In this document: piece after piece, positions 22,681-35,702 of the stretch
How positions within the stretch are numbered: the stretch's first letter is position 1
Layout of the letters: each line of letters starts with the position of its first letter
Source of the DNA: Merluccius polli
Lineage: Eukaryota > Chordata > Actinopteri > Gadiformes > Merlucciidae
Assembly: GCA_030340625.1 (NCBI GenBank)
Contig: JAOPHQ010002276.1
Location: 480,001 to 544,000, forward strand
DNA: 64,000 nucleotides
Direction: 5' to 3'
Position numbers and translations under genes: made by a program
The notes under the pieces: model-generated
Seen by the model: the letters and a program-made list of their open reading frames with translations, nothing else
What the model was told of the DNA's origin: nothing
Database searches by the model: none

Positions 22681-23659
22681 ATCTAAGAGAAGACGAGTTA
22701 TTTTATTTAGAGGAGACATGAAAAGGGAGGTTATATATACATACAGTATAACTCACAGTTAACTGACTGACTAATGAACATATGTGTTCATTTTATGGTA
22801 CAACATTACTAACCATCCACAATGTTTACTGTCAATGGATGGCAAGGACAAACCATCAGTTCTCATTCTCTTCAACACGCTTTGTACATTTAATTATTTA
22901 AATGTGCATGGGTCCTGGGTAAAGACGTTAAACTGAATTTGATTCCCCCGCTGCCAGGCGGGGGAATGTCACTACACTGGCTAGGGCTGAGTCGCAACAG
23001 ATCCTCCTCTGCTACCAGTGCCGTCTTCACAATAGGACGGCACTGGTAGAAGTAGCGACTGCCGCCTGCTCTAGTTCCGCTTCATGATGATGAACACAGT
23101 CACAAATCAGTCAGCAGGACGTCAGCTGCAGGAACCAGTGCATGCCTGCTAGTCGGGCCTGATGAAGATGCTCTTTTAAACCTACTTAGGATGGGAGTGT
23201 TCACTCTGGGACCTAAGGTGAAATTGCTCAAGTGCAAGCAGAATCTTATCCTTGCTACGATGGCCATCCAAACCATCCAGGATGTGACTAAGGCGGAGGA
23301 GCTGGCAGGGAGTGTGAAGGAACAGGGTGCTGCCATCTGCAGCATCCAGGAGCCATGAGGTGAATGTCCATGAGGATGACATGCTCACACCTTTGGAGAC
23401 CAGCTTCACCACTACATGATCACTGCATCGGCCTGAAGGACTGAGTCTCAAGCAGCTACTGAAGGGGTTAGAATTATGGTAAACCAGGTGGCTCAGAGGA
23501 TACAGATTAGTGTGACACTTGTATCAGACCGTACCATCACAGCTTCTTTCAAAAGTAATCCATTCCTGACAGATATTGTGTCCTACTTCAATGCCCGCCT
23601 GGGGCCAAGTGATGCTTGCTTCGCCTATGGTTATAAAACCGGACCATGAAGCCTAAAGG

Positions 23660-23756
23660 TGTTTGCACACTGCCCCAACAACAACCACCAACGGGTGCTT
23701 GAATGGCACACTGGCCCGATGTTGTGTTTGTTGGTGTGTGTTGGGGCAGTGTGCAC
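23660..23756. repeat. Interrupted inverted repeat
   Basis: GTTTGCACACTGCCCCAACA near 23660 is matched by TGTTGGGGCAGTGTGCACC near 23738. A second hairpin with 13-nt arms (TACCAGTGCCGTC) is at 23013-23048. The stretch 23146-23358 is open for 70 codons (LLVGPDEDALLNLL and onward), but I recognise no family. Confidence 0.6.
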
Positions 23757-23965
23757 CTTCATGTCTACACTCCTTGGCTCACACTTCCTGGTTGGGACTT
23801 CAGCCAGATGTGTTGATTGGCTGTACGCCTGCCTCCCTCCTTCCTGTTCACCTGTCTAATTATATAGCCTGGAGTTTTAGAAGGATCTCCATGGCAACAG
23901 TGGACACCTGCAGCCATGAGAAAAGTGGGCCAGTCTGACACCGCCAGCGTGAAGAAGAGAGTGAA

Positions 23966-23973
23966 AGAGAGAA

Positions 23974-24010
<37 letters not shown>
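23966..24010. repeat. (GA)n microsatellite
   Basis: About 45 bp of GA dinucleotide just before the LINE-like tail at 24100. Confidence 0.93.
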
Positions 24011-24244
24011 AAGTAAACACTGATAAATGGGGGATGTAGGGGAATGTTAGATGGGAACAATTCCTGTTGTACCTGAGGTACAGTACATTTCAACCAAATG
24101 AATTTGATATGATAAACCTAATTAATCCCACACTGGGGAAATTCATTTGTTACAGCAGCGTAAGAGTCAAAAGTAGAGGGAAAAGAGTGATAAATGATGT
24201 GTGTGATGATTGAGTGATAAATAAAAATAAAAATAAAATAAAGA

Positions 24245-25905
24245 TAGAGATAGATACATCCCCCGAGTAGACACAGAAGTCAAATGCCTACTGTTTGCAG
24301 ATGACCTGGTGCTGCTGTCTCCAACCGAAGAAGGGCTACAACAGCACCTTGATCTCCCAGACCTGGGCCTGGACAGCGAATCTAACTAAGACAAAATGTA
24401 TGATATTCCAAACCACAAATATATATTTTTTCTAGATACCATTGCCCTAGAACATACACAAAACTATAGCTACCTTGGCCTAAACATCAGCACCACAGGT
24501 AAATTGAATGAAGCTGTGAACGACCTGAGAGACAAGGCAAGTAGGGCTTTTTACACCCTAAAGAAAACATCAAAAGAAACTAATCTAAAGAAACATTAAG
24601 TTGTACATCCCAATTCAAATCTGACTTTGTTATAGAACCCATTTCCCTTTATGGTTGCGAGATCTGGGGTCCACTTGCCAACCAAGATTTTACAAAATGG
24701 GACCAATTTGAGACTCTGCAGTCAGAGTTTTGCAAATCCATTCTCCGCATCCAACGGAAAACACCAAATGACGCATTTAGAGCAGAATTAGGACGATACC
24801 CACTAATTATCAAAATTCAAAAGAGAGCATTTAAATTTTATAATCACCTAAAAGAAAGTAACCCTGACACGCTCCATAACAAAGCCCTCACCTACAAAGA
24901 GACTCTAGAGAAATGCCCCCTCTTGCCAGCTACTTCTGGGACACAAAGAGAGCCACCAGACAGAAACCCCACTAGACTAAACCAAATTATAAGACAACAA
25001 AAAGAAAACTATCTGACACATTAGAAAGAATCAACCAAAAAACAGCCAATTAGAACGCTATTTGTCTCTAAACAGAGAATACACAGCGGCAGAATACCTG
25101 AGGACTGTGACTGATCCAAAACTAAGGAAATCTTTGACTATGTATAGACTCAGTGAGCACAGCCTCGAGAGAGGCCGCCACAGGCAGACCTAGCTCCCAA
25201 GAGAAGGCCGACTGCCACACACTGCACACAAAATGAGGTGGAAACCGAGCTGCACTTTTTAACTACCTGCCAACTGTACCAAGACATCAGAGACACATAC
25301 TTCCCACAGATTATAAACACCCAAAAAGACTTTGAAAACTAATAACAAAAAACAAAAATTGTCTAATAACAAAAAACTTCCATATCTGCTGGGTGAAGTA
25401 CAACAATGTGCAAACACAGCAGCAAGATTCGTAAGCTGCTGTGATAGGAAAAGGACGTCCAATGCAATACAACCACCGTAAGACTGACAAAGACTACACT
25501 GCAAGTGTATTCCTGCACTATCTGCACCGTGCTGATCTCTGTACATACACATACTGTACGTACAAACAGAACAGATCCCTTTGGATACATTTGTGAAATA
25601 AAACTGTGTAAACAGTTTTCTTTTACAAATGTATTTAAAGGGATCACATATTTACATTTATATATTTCAAACTGCAATGTCCACATTTTTCTATATTTAT
25701 TTTAAGTTATCTGTATATATATATACACAGCTCTATTTACAAATGAGTCTATTCTTATTTTAAGTTATCTTTACATACATACACAGCTCTGTTTACACAT
25801 TTCTTTATTCTAGTTTATCTTTATAAATATATATTTTTTATATTTCACACTTGCTTTGGCAATGTAAACATATGTTTCCCATGCCAGTAAAGTCCCTTTT
25901 AATTT
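24245..25905 (+). mobile_element. Decayed LINE, C-terminal half of ORF2 and 3' tail
   Basis: The plus strand shows CLLFADDLVLLSPTEEGLQ, with the FADD active-site box of reverse transcriptase. It is followed by LEHTQNYSYLGLNISTTG, then, with frame changes, RAELGRYPLIIK, REYTAAEYLRTVTDPKLRKS, MYRLSEHSLERGRHRQT and YLLGEVQQCANTAARF. It ends in a tail with CTTGCTTTGGCAATGTAAAC and a polyadenylation-like motif. Frameshifts and stops show it is inactive. 24085-24240 upstream is a separate LINE-like tail (AATCCCACACTGGGGAAATT) ending in A-rich repeats. A very similar copy lies at 38765-39650. I do not assign a clade. Confidence 0.8.
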
Positions 25906-26017
25906 AATTGATACACACTATATACAGTACCTTTCACTTATACAGACGGATGATGATGGATAATTGCAAAGGTTAATTTGCACACATAATTGTAATACAC
26001 ACATGGCATGTAGGATT

Positions 26018-26121
<104 letters not shown>

Positions 26122-26689
26122 CAATATAAAAGACTTAATAAAAGAGGCCGAGGTACAACTTCGAAATCTAATTGCTAAATTGATAAACTATATTCCTCCA
26201 AAATGTTAATGTTGCCCTTAATTGTCAAGGTTCATGTTTTCATTTATAAGATTGTTGAGTTAATTCTATTCACAACAGAGCCAATTTGCCAATTTTCTCA
26301 GTGCCTCAGATATTTTTGCAATCAAAAATTTATGAAAAGTGTTTTGGTTTTGAGTTTTGTTCATGGTAGGATGGTAACACTAAATTGGGTAGCACACATA
26401 GCAAAGATAAAGCTAAATTGGGTCTTGTACACCTAGCATATATCAGATTCAACTGGGTGTTTGGGGGCTATTTTGCTTCTTGCTCTAGCGTCCCACAGGT
26501 GTGGTCCATGTGGTTCACCTAACTGCTGCAGCTCACATATAAAGCAATCATCCCCCTGTTGCCAGCGGGAGGGTTGGGTCATGGGGAGGTGGTCCTGGAG
26601 ACTGCTGCTGGTGTAGACAAGGACACCGCGGGAATGGGGTCATTTCATTTTTCTGTCCAGTTTCATCTCATCTTTTGTGTGACCTATTA

Positions 26690-26890
26690 TTTTGCTTATT
26701 TTGATTCTCCCTCCCTCACTCCCTTATTTCTTTACTTCCTTCCTTCCTCCTTTCCTTCATGATTTTCTTCCTTCCTTCTCTGCTTCCTTCGTTCCATCCT
26801 TCCTTCATTCCTTCGCTCCTTCCTTCCTTTTTCCTTTCTCCCTCCGTCCCTCCCTCCCTTCTTAGCCCCCTTCCTCCCTCCTTCCTATCT
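26690..26890. repeat. Polypyrimidine CCTT-rich tract
   Basis: About 200 bp made mainly of CCTT and CTCC words on the plus strand, interrupted by short purine steps. Confidence 0.85.
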
Positions 26891-27221
26891 ATGTCATGGT
26901 ATGGTTAACCACCCTAATGTGATTAAGTAATGGGATGCTGACCAATCACATCAGTTCCCCTTCATTGTGAGGAGGCGGGGAGGGGTCTGCCTATTGTGCG
27001 GCAGCCTGATATGTAGGAACAGGTGGGGTGGGGGGGGGGGGGGGGCTGTCCACTCTGGTGGAGTCAGTAATATATCTCGGGTTATACTGCCAATCTAATT
27101 GGCAACCGCATCATCCTCATTTTCATCTCTGTTTGAGGAGTGCACACTCAGCAACACAGAGGCAATAGGTTCTATCCGTTTCATGCCCAGTTGTATCTAG
27201 ATCTGTGTGCTGTGGGTGTGG

Positions 27222-27231
27222 ATGTGTGTGT

Positions 27232-27262
<31 letters not shown>

Positions 27263-27266
27263 GGTG
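27222..27266. repeat. (GT)n followed by poly-G
   Basis: A GT run changes into a pure G tract of about 19 bp. A second G tract is at 27028-27043. Such tracts are error-prone in sequencing. Confidence 0.9.
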
Positions 27267-27521
27267 CATGGCACAATCTGGATTTGTCTTTATATCCATT
27301 TTGTTCTCTGATGTTTTTCTCTCATTCTCTATTTTTTCTCTCACTCTGTGTGTGTGTGTGTAAATGTAACAGCAAGAGACCAAACAGCATGTGTAAGCAA
27401 AAGATTTGTGAATAAACAAGGAGCCATTGAAATGCTAGCACTGAAGAATGCCACGCAGCAGTAAACATACATTATTGAGTTGAATGAAAATAAATGCATT
27501 AAATGCATTTGCATATACATG

Positions 27522-27555
<34 letters not shown>

Positions 27556-28333
27556 GAGAATTGAACTAAGTTGGGATCTCTCTCAGAGAGAGAGAGGGAG
27601 AGGGAGTGTATAGATCTATGTGTCCATGATGTTTATGTGTTTCCATTGTAACCCTGTCCACCCACCTATGCGCACCACGGGCATAAAGCCTTAGAAGCAA
27701 ACAACACTGGCCTTAATCATTCCCCAGTGGCCAATTACAGCTCACAACTGCACCCTCTCTGGCCAATCACAATCTCCAAATGTGACCACCAGATCCCAAA
27801 GAAACACAACGTGGCACCTTATTGTATGGGAATGTGAGTGGGCGCACACACACACACACCTATGGAGGCGGGGGTGCGCAAAAACACACACGCACAGTTT
27901 TATGTGGTGTTTGGCTCAGCATTAGCCTATCAATGATAAAGCTGTTCCCATTTTTGGTCTTGTGGCAAACTTTAACTAGGTAGTCTCAGTGGGGCTATTG
28001 TTGTCTCTCAGCCTCCCTTCCCCTCTGTCTGCTTCCCTGTTTGTCCCTGCATGTGTCTGCCTGGCCAAATTGACAGGCCATTTGTCTGTTTATTAGCCTG
28101 GCTGGCTGTATCTCCCCTGTACCTGCCTGCCCCGTCTCTGCAGAAGAGGATTTGTTTCTTTATTTATTTTTACAAAGGCCTTGCTTTGTCTGCCTGCATT
28201 GCTTTCAAGTTATTTTGAGATGGTTATTTGTGGATGGGGTAAAGGAGCACATACTGTATGCACGCATGCACATACACACACAAGAACTCACACACACACA
28301 CACACACAAATTATATACAGAAAATAAATATTG

Positions 28334-28336
<3 letters not shown>

Positions 28337-28383
<47 letters not shown>
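28337..28383. repeat. (AT)n microsatellite
   Basis: About 46 bp of AT dinucleotide; a shorter one lies at 29872-29900, and CA runs lie at 27526-27553 and 28275-28310. Confidence 0.95.
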
Positions 28384-28386
<3 letters not shown>

Positions 28387-29320
28387 AGATTGCCTAGCCC
28401 ATATTGAAGTACATTGTCAAGCCAGGAACCCTGCCAACACCTAATATAGTCATAGACATAGCCTCATGTGGGTGGGGCATGCAGGGCATGGTGTTACCAT
28501 GAAGAGCTGAGAGTGTAGACCAGGATGCCAGTTCAACATTTTGAAAAACCTCATCTGGCTCCCTCTGAGTTTTCCTCCTGCTGCATCAGACAAAGAGAGC
28601 TGATTCCATCTGCAGCCGCAAGCCCGTCAATTGAAAGAGAATAATTGCAACGTCCTCCACCATCATGTAGCGTAGAAATCTCGAGCACTGGTGCCAAAGT
28701 TTCAGCACGATCTGAACAAAAATGGAGGAGAAATAGTCTAACCATAAATGATTTTACTCCGGTGGGCTCCAGAGAAGCGCTTGCTGTGTATCGTCCTTGC
28801 ATTTCTTCACTTATGTGCCAAACAGAAAATCCCTAAAAGATGCTTTTAAAAATCAAGTGCTTGTGAAAAGAAACATTGCAACACTTGTCAGGTATTTGCG
28901 TGAGATGTGGGGGAGACACAAGGATTACATTGACGTGCCAAACAGAAGCCCAGCCCCCTCATACATAGCAGATCTAGTGGTCCATTGGAGATGATCAATG
29001 AGTTGCGTGTAGAGCATTTCCTATAATGTCATTTAATGGTTTCATCTGTTGGTCATGTAGGGGGAATGTCTTTGAACAAAGCTGCTGGAGGATGGGCTGG
29101 GGATTTCAGCCATGACAGTTTAAGACCATTCTATTTAATGTTTATTCAGTGGCACAATCATTTCTGTTGTCATTCAAATCAGTACTGCTGAGAGCAAACC
29201 ACCACCTGTCTTGTCATGTCTCAGCAAGACACAAAGAAATGTCCCGATTTATTGTGGTCAAACCAAAGTACTCAACTTGCCCTTTACATAAACCATACCA
29301 ACACACCTCAGTTCTGAACT

Positions 29321-29450
29321 GTAGGACCAGTAAGGATGGTTCTGAACTGTAGGACCAGTGAGGATGGTACTGAACAGGACCAGTGAGGGTGGTTCTGAAC
29401 ATGATCAGTGAGGATGGTTCTGAACAGGACCAGTGAGGATGGTTCTGATG
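29321..29450. repeat. Short minisatellite, about five copies
   Basis: Units of 25-29 bp built on GGACCAGTGAGGATGGTTCT repeat about five times, with the first two copies carrying an extra TGTA. Confidence 0.85.
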
Positions 29451-29871
29451 TACAAAGCAAAGGTGCTTTAGGTAAAGCTATAATTTAAGTTTTATTTGTT
29501 AGACACGCCATAGCCATCTGTCTGCCTCTATATGAGCCATTTCAGACCGTGCCCAGCTCATTTGTGACCAAAAAACAAAAATAACACGCGATTAAATAAA
29601 AACTGTGACAAAACAGGCCTATGTGAAGAGGGCACAGTAGAATGAAAACAGAACAATTTTAATAAAACAAAAGGCAATTAAAGTTGTTCCTGCCAGACAA
29701 AGAAGTAAAAAAAGAAACACAGTCTTGTTTTTATTATATTTTTTGGTTTCTTTTTGAGAAGGCAACGTTAACCCTGAAGAAATGACATGCAAAGAAAGAG
29801 TATTTTCTTCAACATTGTTCAATTCAATTCTCCCTGTTATATTTCAACAGAGAGATGTCCAGGAGCAGGAG

Positions 29872-29902
<31 letters not shown>

Positions 29903-31572
29903 TGGAATCAATTAATGTTCCATTCCAACCCAATGACCAACAATGTCAAAGAGATAAAGGCCCTTGGAGCAATCAAGAATAAAGAAAGCCATTTGTAATT
30001 CTAAGTTGTCATGTTTAAATGCACAGACCGATAATAAAATGCCAAAATAGAATGTGCATTTAATAAAAAATAAAATTCAGGCATTAATAATCATAAACAT
30101 GTTCTACAACTATCTTTGGCTGCTATTCATTCTCAGACCCCTGCTCTATAGAAAAGCATTCATCTCCAAGGGATTGGCTCAGGGCAAGCCTAGCCTGTCA
30201 ACCTGTTTGATTTACACTGTCTTGGCTGCGCAGTAGATATCTCCTGGACTAGACAGAATGACCCTGGGGGGCCGCCAGGCAGCCCCCTCCCCCTCCACCA
30301 TGACAGATTTATACCCACTTGTGTGTATGTCTGTTTGTGTATGTTTGTATTTTCGTGTGCACTTGCTCAAGCACTTGTGTTGCGCTTGCGTTTGCATCGC
30401 TGTCAGAGTATATGGTGTCTTATGGCGCTATCAGTCAGCAGAAACATATGGCTTGCTGACACGGGGGTTAACAAGCCATGGAACAGCGCTACATTAACGT
30501 GAATATGGACACGGGGTCGATATGAATCAATACAGCGATAATGGCCTTCAAGCTTAATCTATTGGCTAAATGGGGGGTGGACTGTAATTGAAGGATACAG
30601 TTCTCTTTCACATTTTAAACCATACAGGAACATAGTCGATATTGTAATCTCTCTCCATGGTGTGGAAGTCATCAGTCGCCATTTTGTGCAATTTAAGTTC
30701 ATCCTTATAACCGTTTGTTCTAAATAAATGGTGTTGGCTAAAGCAGCTTGTATGTAAAATAAAATGTTTTCTTTCCTTGTCTGAATCGCAGGAATCACAT
30801 TGAGGCTTTGGAAATGTCAAAATGTCAAAAGCTATCATTCCTTTCTAGCCTTTGCCAACATTCAATTACTGATTGGCTTATAATACTGTTATCGAGAGTT
30901 TCACAAGGCATTCAAAATTCAGCTAAGGAAAAAGAGAAAGCTAGTTTTAAAACAACGGTTACAGTTCATGGATCCACCCCAACAGTATGGAAAAGTACAG
31001 AAGGAGGATGCATCTTGAGATTAAACTAATGTCAGTCTAATTTCTAAGTTAGCCGTGTATTCCCAAAATGAAAAAAATGAGCCAAATAAAAGGACAAAAA
31101 AAAAAATCGAAGAAATATTTCAGCACACCACTCAAATCAAATATAAAAAGAATATACAAGCACAGCACACCATGCGCTGTCATGGTCTGACGTGGAAATA
31201 GGTGGAGCTGGGATGGTGGGGGGAGGGGGCTCGTGCTGGTAGTCACACGGTAGTCGCACTCTCACATGTTTTAGCCCTCGCACGGATGGGTGACAACGAC
31301 GGTTCAGGCTCAGAATGAACAAGGCAATTTAGAAAACCAAGTGACCGAAAAGACAGTATTATAGCACTATCCATTAAATCCAAAGACAGTTCGCAATAAA
31401 TGAGAAGCAAAATAAACAACGATTCCAAAATGTGCAATGGACCAAATAACAGCAACAGAAAAATCAGTGCTGTTCATCTTGAGTGCTGAATCTGCGCGAT
31501 GTTAGCATGACAAGCATAGCATAATATGCCATAGCATGGTGTTAGTGGTGGTATGATGTTAGCATCACTCAC

Positions 31573-31742
31573 CCGTGCAGCTCTTTAACGGACATGGAGA
31601 TCTTCAGGTTATGGCCCAGCACGTGGAGGGCGGTCAAGATGTCTGCCCACTGAACCATCTCTCCCAGGGGACCGCCCTTCAGGACCTTAGGGCTGAACAC
31701 GTCTCCAGATTCCTCTGTCAGGAAGCCCACATGGACCAGAAT
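31573..31742 (-). CDS. mgat5b: mgat5b coding exon 5 of the 6 seen: GT18 domain entry
   Basis: The acceptor is TCTCTGCTCAG at 31743 and upward; the donor is GG|GTGAGT. The exon starts in phase 0, gives 56 full codons and leaves two bases that complete a Gly codon with the next exon. The protein begins ILVHVGFLTEESGDVFSPKV, continues LKGGPLGEMVQWADIL and ends LKISMSVKELH. This is the most conserved block of MGAT5/MGAT5B entering the Rossmann-like catalytic domain. DVFSP and the GGPLGEMVQW order favour MGAT5B. No stop or frame change is seen, so the exon looks functional. Unlike the other exons in the window it has no dinucleotide array at its splice sites. Confidence 0.95.
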
Positions 31743-33220
31743 CTGAGCAGAGAAACATTGAGTTACATTTAGTCGTTTTAGCAGACACTTTTTATCTAAG
31801 GCAACTTAAAGGGCTGAGAACAATGAAGATTGCAAGAGAACAATTAAAACTGGAGCAGTGACAAAAAAAGTTGTAGTGTTGCACAACGTAGTTAAAAAAT
31901 AACTGAGCATTGTGTGCAGAGCAGCTATAAGAATTACAAGGTTTTTAATTGATTATTTTTTATTATTTTTTTATTTTGCTAGCTTATTGCCCCAGGATAG
32001 CTTTTCTAATGAATTCTTTCCCACTTTTTACAAAATACACATCATCATCTCCAGGATGTTTCGATTGCGTCAAATCACGCAACCTCCACCAATCCCTGCA
32101 AAATTAAGCAAGCTTGCACATTTGTCCATTTTTGTCCAATCATCACACTTCCCCACACAAAACGTCACGTCAATCAACAAATTCACTTCCCCCTTTATGG
32201 TTATGAACAAGCAGGCATGTGTACGAATGTCTCCCATTTAAAGGCTTTAATGAATAATATAGATATATCTCTTTTTCTGCATTACTCATTCACCACATTG
32301 ACAAATATGGTCTGATCCGCCTAAACAGAAAAGGAACCATGGGTGCAAAATTTTTCTGTGTAATGAACTAAGCAGCTAATCGCCATCTGTCTGAATGACA
32401 CAGTAAGGGAAACAATTTAAATACATTTTTTGAAACACCAAATCCATAATTATGGACATAGTGAACTCCTTTTGTACACAGACTCTGCTGTCTGTGCCAT
32501 GAAACCCATATGAAAAACTGCCTTAATCTCATGAAATATTTATCAACATATGTATTTACAGTCTATCATGGTGTCTGTCAAAGCAATCCATTTCACTTTA
32601 GTTAATGAGTTTAGCTAATGAGTTTGGGTCCAAGCTGTGAAGAATCAGCTTGATCTCAGAAACATAAAGTCATTATTTAAGTATCCTAGTGCAGGCATAT
32701 GATACTGACATACCATACAATGACAACTCAGCTAACTCTCACCCATGCCCACACACTCCTGTGTCATGTGTCACTGCCAAAGAAAGTAGGAGGGGTCTGT
32801 GAAAAGTTAGCTGTAGTGCAACTAGTGGAAGATGGGACTTTTACTTCTAATCTTTTTGATTGGCATATTGAATTAAATGTTTAGAATCAGCTTATTCACA
32901 TGCATCCCTTCTGTCCTCCTGAGTGATGCTTCTGGCAGCTGATATGAAAGAATAATCCATCGCAAACACAACCTCGAAAATTCTTGCAGGCCCACATCGT
33001 TGCACAGTTCACGTCTCAGATATGCTGCGAGAAAATTGCCTTTTGATAAGTTATTATAAAATAATTTCTTCTTTTTCTGTGCATCTCAGAGAAAAAGTGA
33101 AAAATGGTAGCCATTCCAGTCTGCATGTGTGTGTGTGTGTGTGTGTGTGTAAATAAATAGTATATCCTATAGGCTCTGTGGGGAATCAAAAGGCTTCTTG
33201 GAGGATCCACTCTCTGTCTC

Positions 33221-33224
<4 letters not shown>

Positions 33225-33262
<38 letters not shown>

Positions 33263-33390
33263 CACACACACACACGTATATTTATAAACACACAGATACA
33301 TACACACATACACTTGTAGAGACATTCACACTTACATACACACACACACACACACACACACATACAGATCTACATACACACACATACACA

Positions 33391-33434
<44 letters not shown>

Positions 33435-33448
33435 GACACACACCTCTT
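33225..33448. repeat. Long CA-rich microsatellite
   Basis: Over 200 bp of CA dinucleotide with TA and TG interruptions. A GT run at 33127-33150 just upstream is its inverted counterpart. Long histidine/threonine or cysteine/valine open frames across it are artefacts. Confidence 0.95.
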
Positions 33449-34859
33449 TATAAAGGAGATCTCTTTTAGATTGCATACACACTCACACACACACTGAGTG
33501 GTCCCGGGATGCATTGCTCTGGAGTGGTAAAGGGGGAGAAATGAAAGGGAGAAAAGTGGTCTTTTAAGACCACATTCATCAGTCTCATCGTTAATACTAA
33601 AATATTCCATATCATTTCAGGAGGCTCTCATTAAATCTGCGCTTTTACAAACAGAGCGGCAAGATCCTTCGCATTGATCTATCAGGAGCATGTGCACGGT
33701 CCTTTATACATGCTTCCCTCGTGTGTGAGAGGAATTGGGATTGGCATGAAAAGCCCTTCTGATTTAATAAGCATGCTGTATTAACTTGTGCTTTATTAGA
33801 AAAAGAAAAAATAAAGTAGATAAGTGAAATATAATTACAGTTGGGGTGGTGGCAGAGCGGGAGGGAGAATCCGTGACCAGATGTCTATTTATTCTGCAGG
33901 TTTGGCAGTCATGTGGCGGGAGGGTGGGGTGGGGGTGCTGGAAGAGGTGCCACACAATCATGGCCGAGAGAGAGAGACGTGTTTTTTTTTCTTATGACAA
34001 CCGGCAACTTGTGAATTGGCTCAGTGCAAAGTAAGCGCTATTATAATTATGTTCTGTGAATAAGCAGTCTTTTTTCTCCATTTGTATTGCAAATGTTAAA
34101 AGTATTTTCTGCAGCAACAAAAGCAACACATTCCTTGCTGGAGCCTGTGTACTGTTTGCAGTGGTAATGTGCAATTCAACATGCTGTTACGTGTTCCAGT
34201 CACCCCAACACCAGCTGATGTCTCCACTGGTTGGTGCTAGTTGGTGCTGAATCCAGACTGAAGCAGGCAGCATACTTCAAAATAAGTAATGGTTTTGGTT
34301 TGGTCACTGAACGTTCCATTATTTAAGACAAGCGGGGTCTCCATTGAGACCTGACTAATCACACACCAACTTATTTTCCGCATAAAGGATGCTGACCGCT
34401 TCACTGAAGATACTGGGGTGGTGGAACTATAGCTTCCAGGAGCTACAACTTCCATCTCTGGTGTACAGATGAGTACAAAGTAAAGAGAATGATGAGTGGG
34501 TGCCACTCACTTTTACACTTTCACAATTACAAAAACACAGGATTATTCACTCCAGGTTGTATTGGAAAAAAGGCTAAAACTGGATTGTCTTTGTAATAAA
34601 TTAGATTTGGCCTTGATCTAGTCTAAAGCCCAAAGCACATGGCCGTGTCGGGGCAGACGCAAGATAATGTTTGGGAATTTTCACTTCCAAAATCCAAAAT
34701 AGTTAATGAAGCAAGCAGGATACAGCCGCGCTCCATTAGCGCTCTGTGTGCTTTGCGCTGTTTAAAACAATATGATCCCATTTGAGTTAGTTGGAGGAGG
34801 CAAAGCCTCTCGCGCACCATGCCAACAGCAGGGCAGCTATTTGAAGGATGAGCTGAATA

Positions 34860-34878
34860 CACACACACACACACACAC

Positions 34879-34916
<38 letters not shown>

Positions 34917-34960
34917 GTCATATGTCCACAAATCACACACACACACACATACACACACAA
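34860..34960. repeat. CA-rich microsatellite
   Basis: Two CA runs separated by CATATGTCCACAAAT. Confidence 0.93.
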
Positions 34961-35702
34961 ACACAAGTCCACAAATCCGAAAAGCTGTGCGTGTGCAAGA
35001 GTGCATGTGTGCATGCGTGTGCAGGCGTGCGTGTATGAGCACAATGTAAAGCTATACTCCTGTCTGCTTACAGAGGTTTGCCAGCTCAGAGACAGACCAA
35101 GGGTTTAGATCAATTCCACCAAACACTCACTTGAGAGTGTGAAACCACACGCTCAGCGCAGCACTGTAAAGGCCCCCATGCACTTGAAACTAAATCCTAA
35201 ATGGTGTGTTCACAGCAGATAAAATGGCTGGTTGTGTGCTGAAATCAAAGCGCCACATTGGGCTTCTATGGCTGCAGTGGGCTTCTATGGCCACAGTGTA
35301 CGCAGGGGGCTCAGTCCAAATAGTCCGACATTTCCCAAAAGCCCCCCAACACACTGCTGCCTGCGATTGGTCAACAATACCACGTGAATGGTAGTCACAA
35401 TACCAGACCAGAGATCTTGCCCCCTACCAATTGTCTGGGGATTTCTAAATGCAAGTCAGTTGCTAGAATGGCTAATTGTTCCTACCCGGTTTTAGCAAGG
35501 AAACCTGTAGGATAGTCCTCAGTCTCTAGTTGAGAGCGAAGTGTTTACAGACTGACTTGTGAGTCTACTAATGGTTCCATCAGTACCTAGTATCTGTCAA
35601 TATTTTGTATCGGGTAAAATATGGTCCAGTTTGAAGGAAGATTTGCTGAGATTGTGAGGGATTATGCACATTTCATTTGTATGACCGCTCAAGCAGGGAC
35701 TA

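Noticed and set aside
23146..23358. 70-codon plus-strand frame (LLVGPDEDALLNLL onward)
   Set aside because: Somewhat protein-like, but no family recognised, no start codon, and stops on both sides; a search would be needed.
33016..33610. Open frames of Cys/Val or His/Thr runs, as also at 34623-35044, 38217-38580 and 52243-52873
   Set aside because: Translations of CA/GT microsatellites; composition alone explains them.
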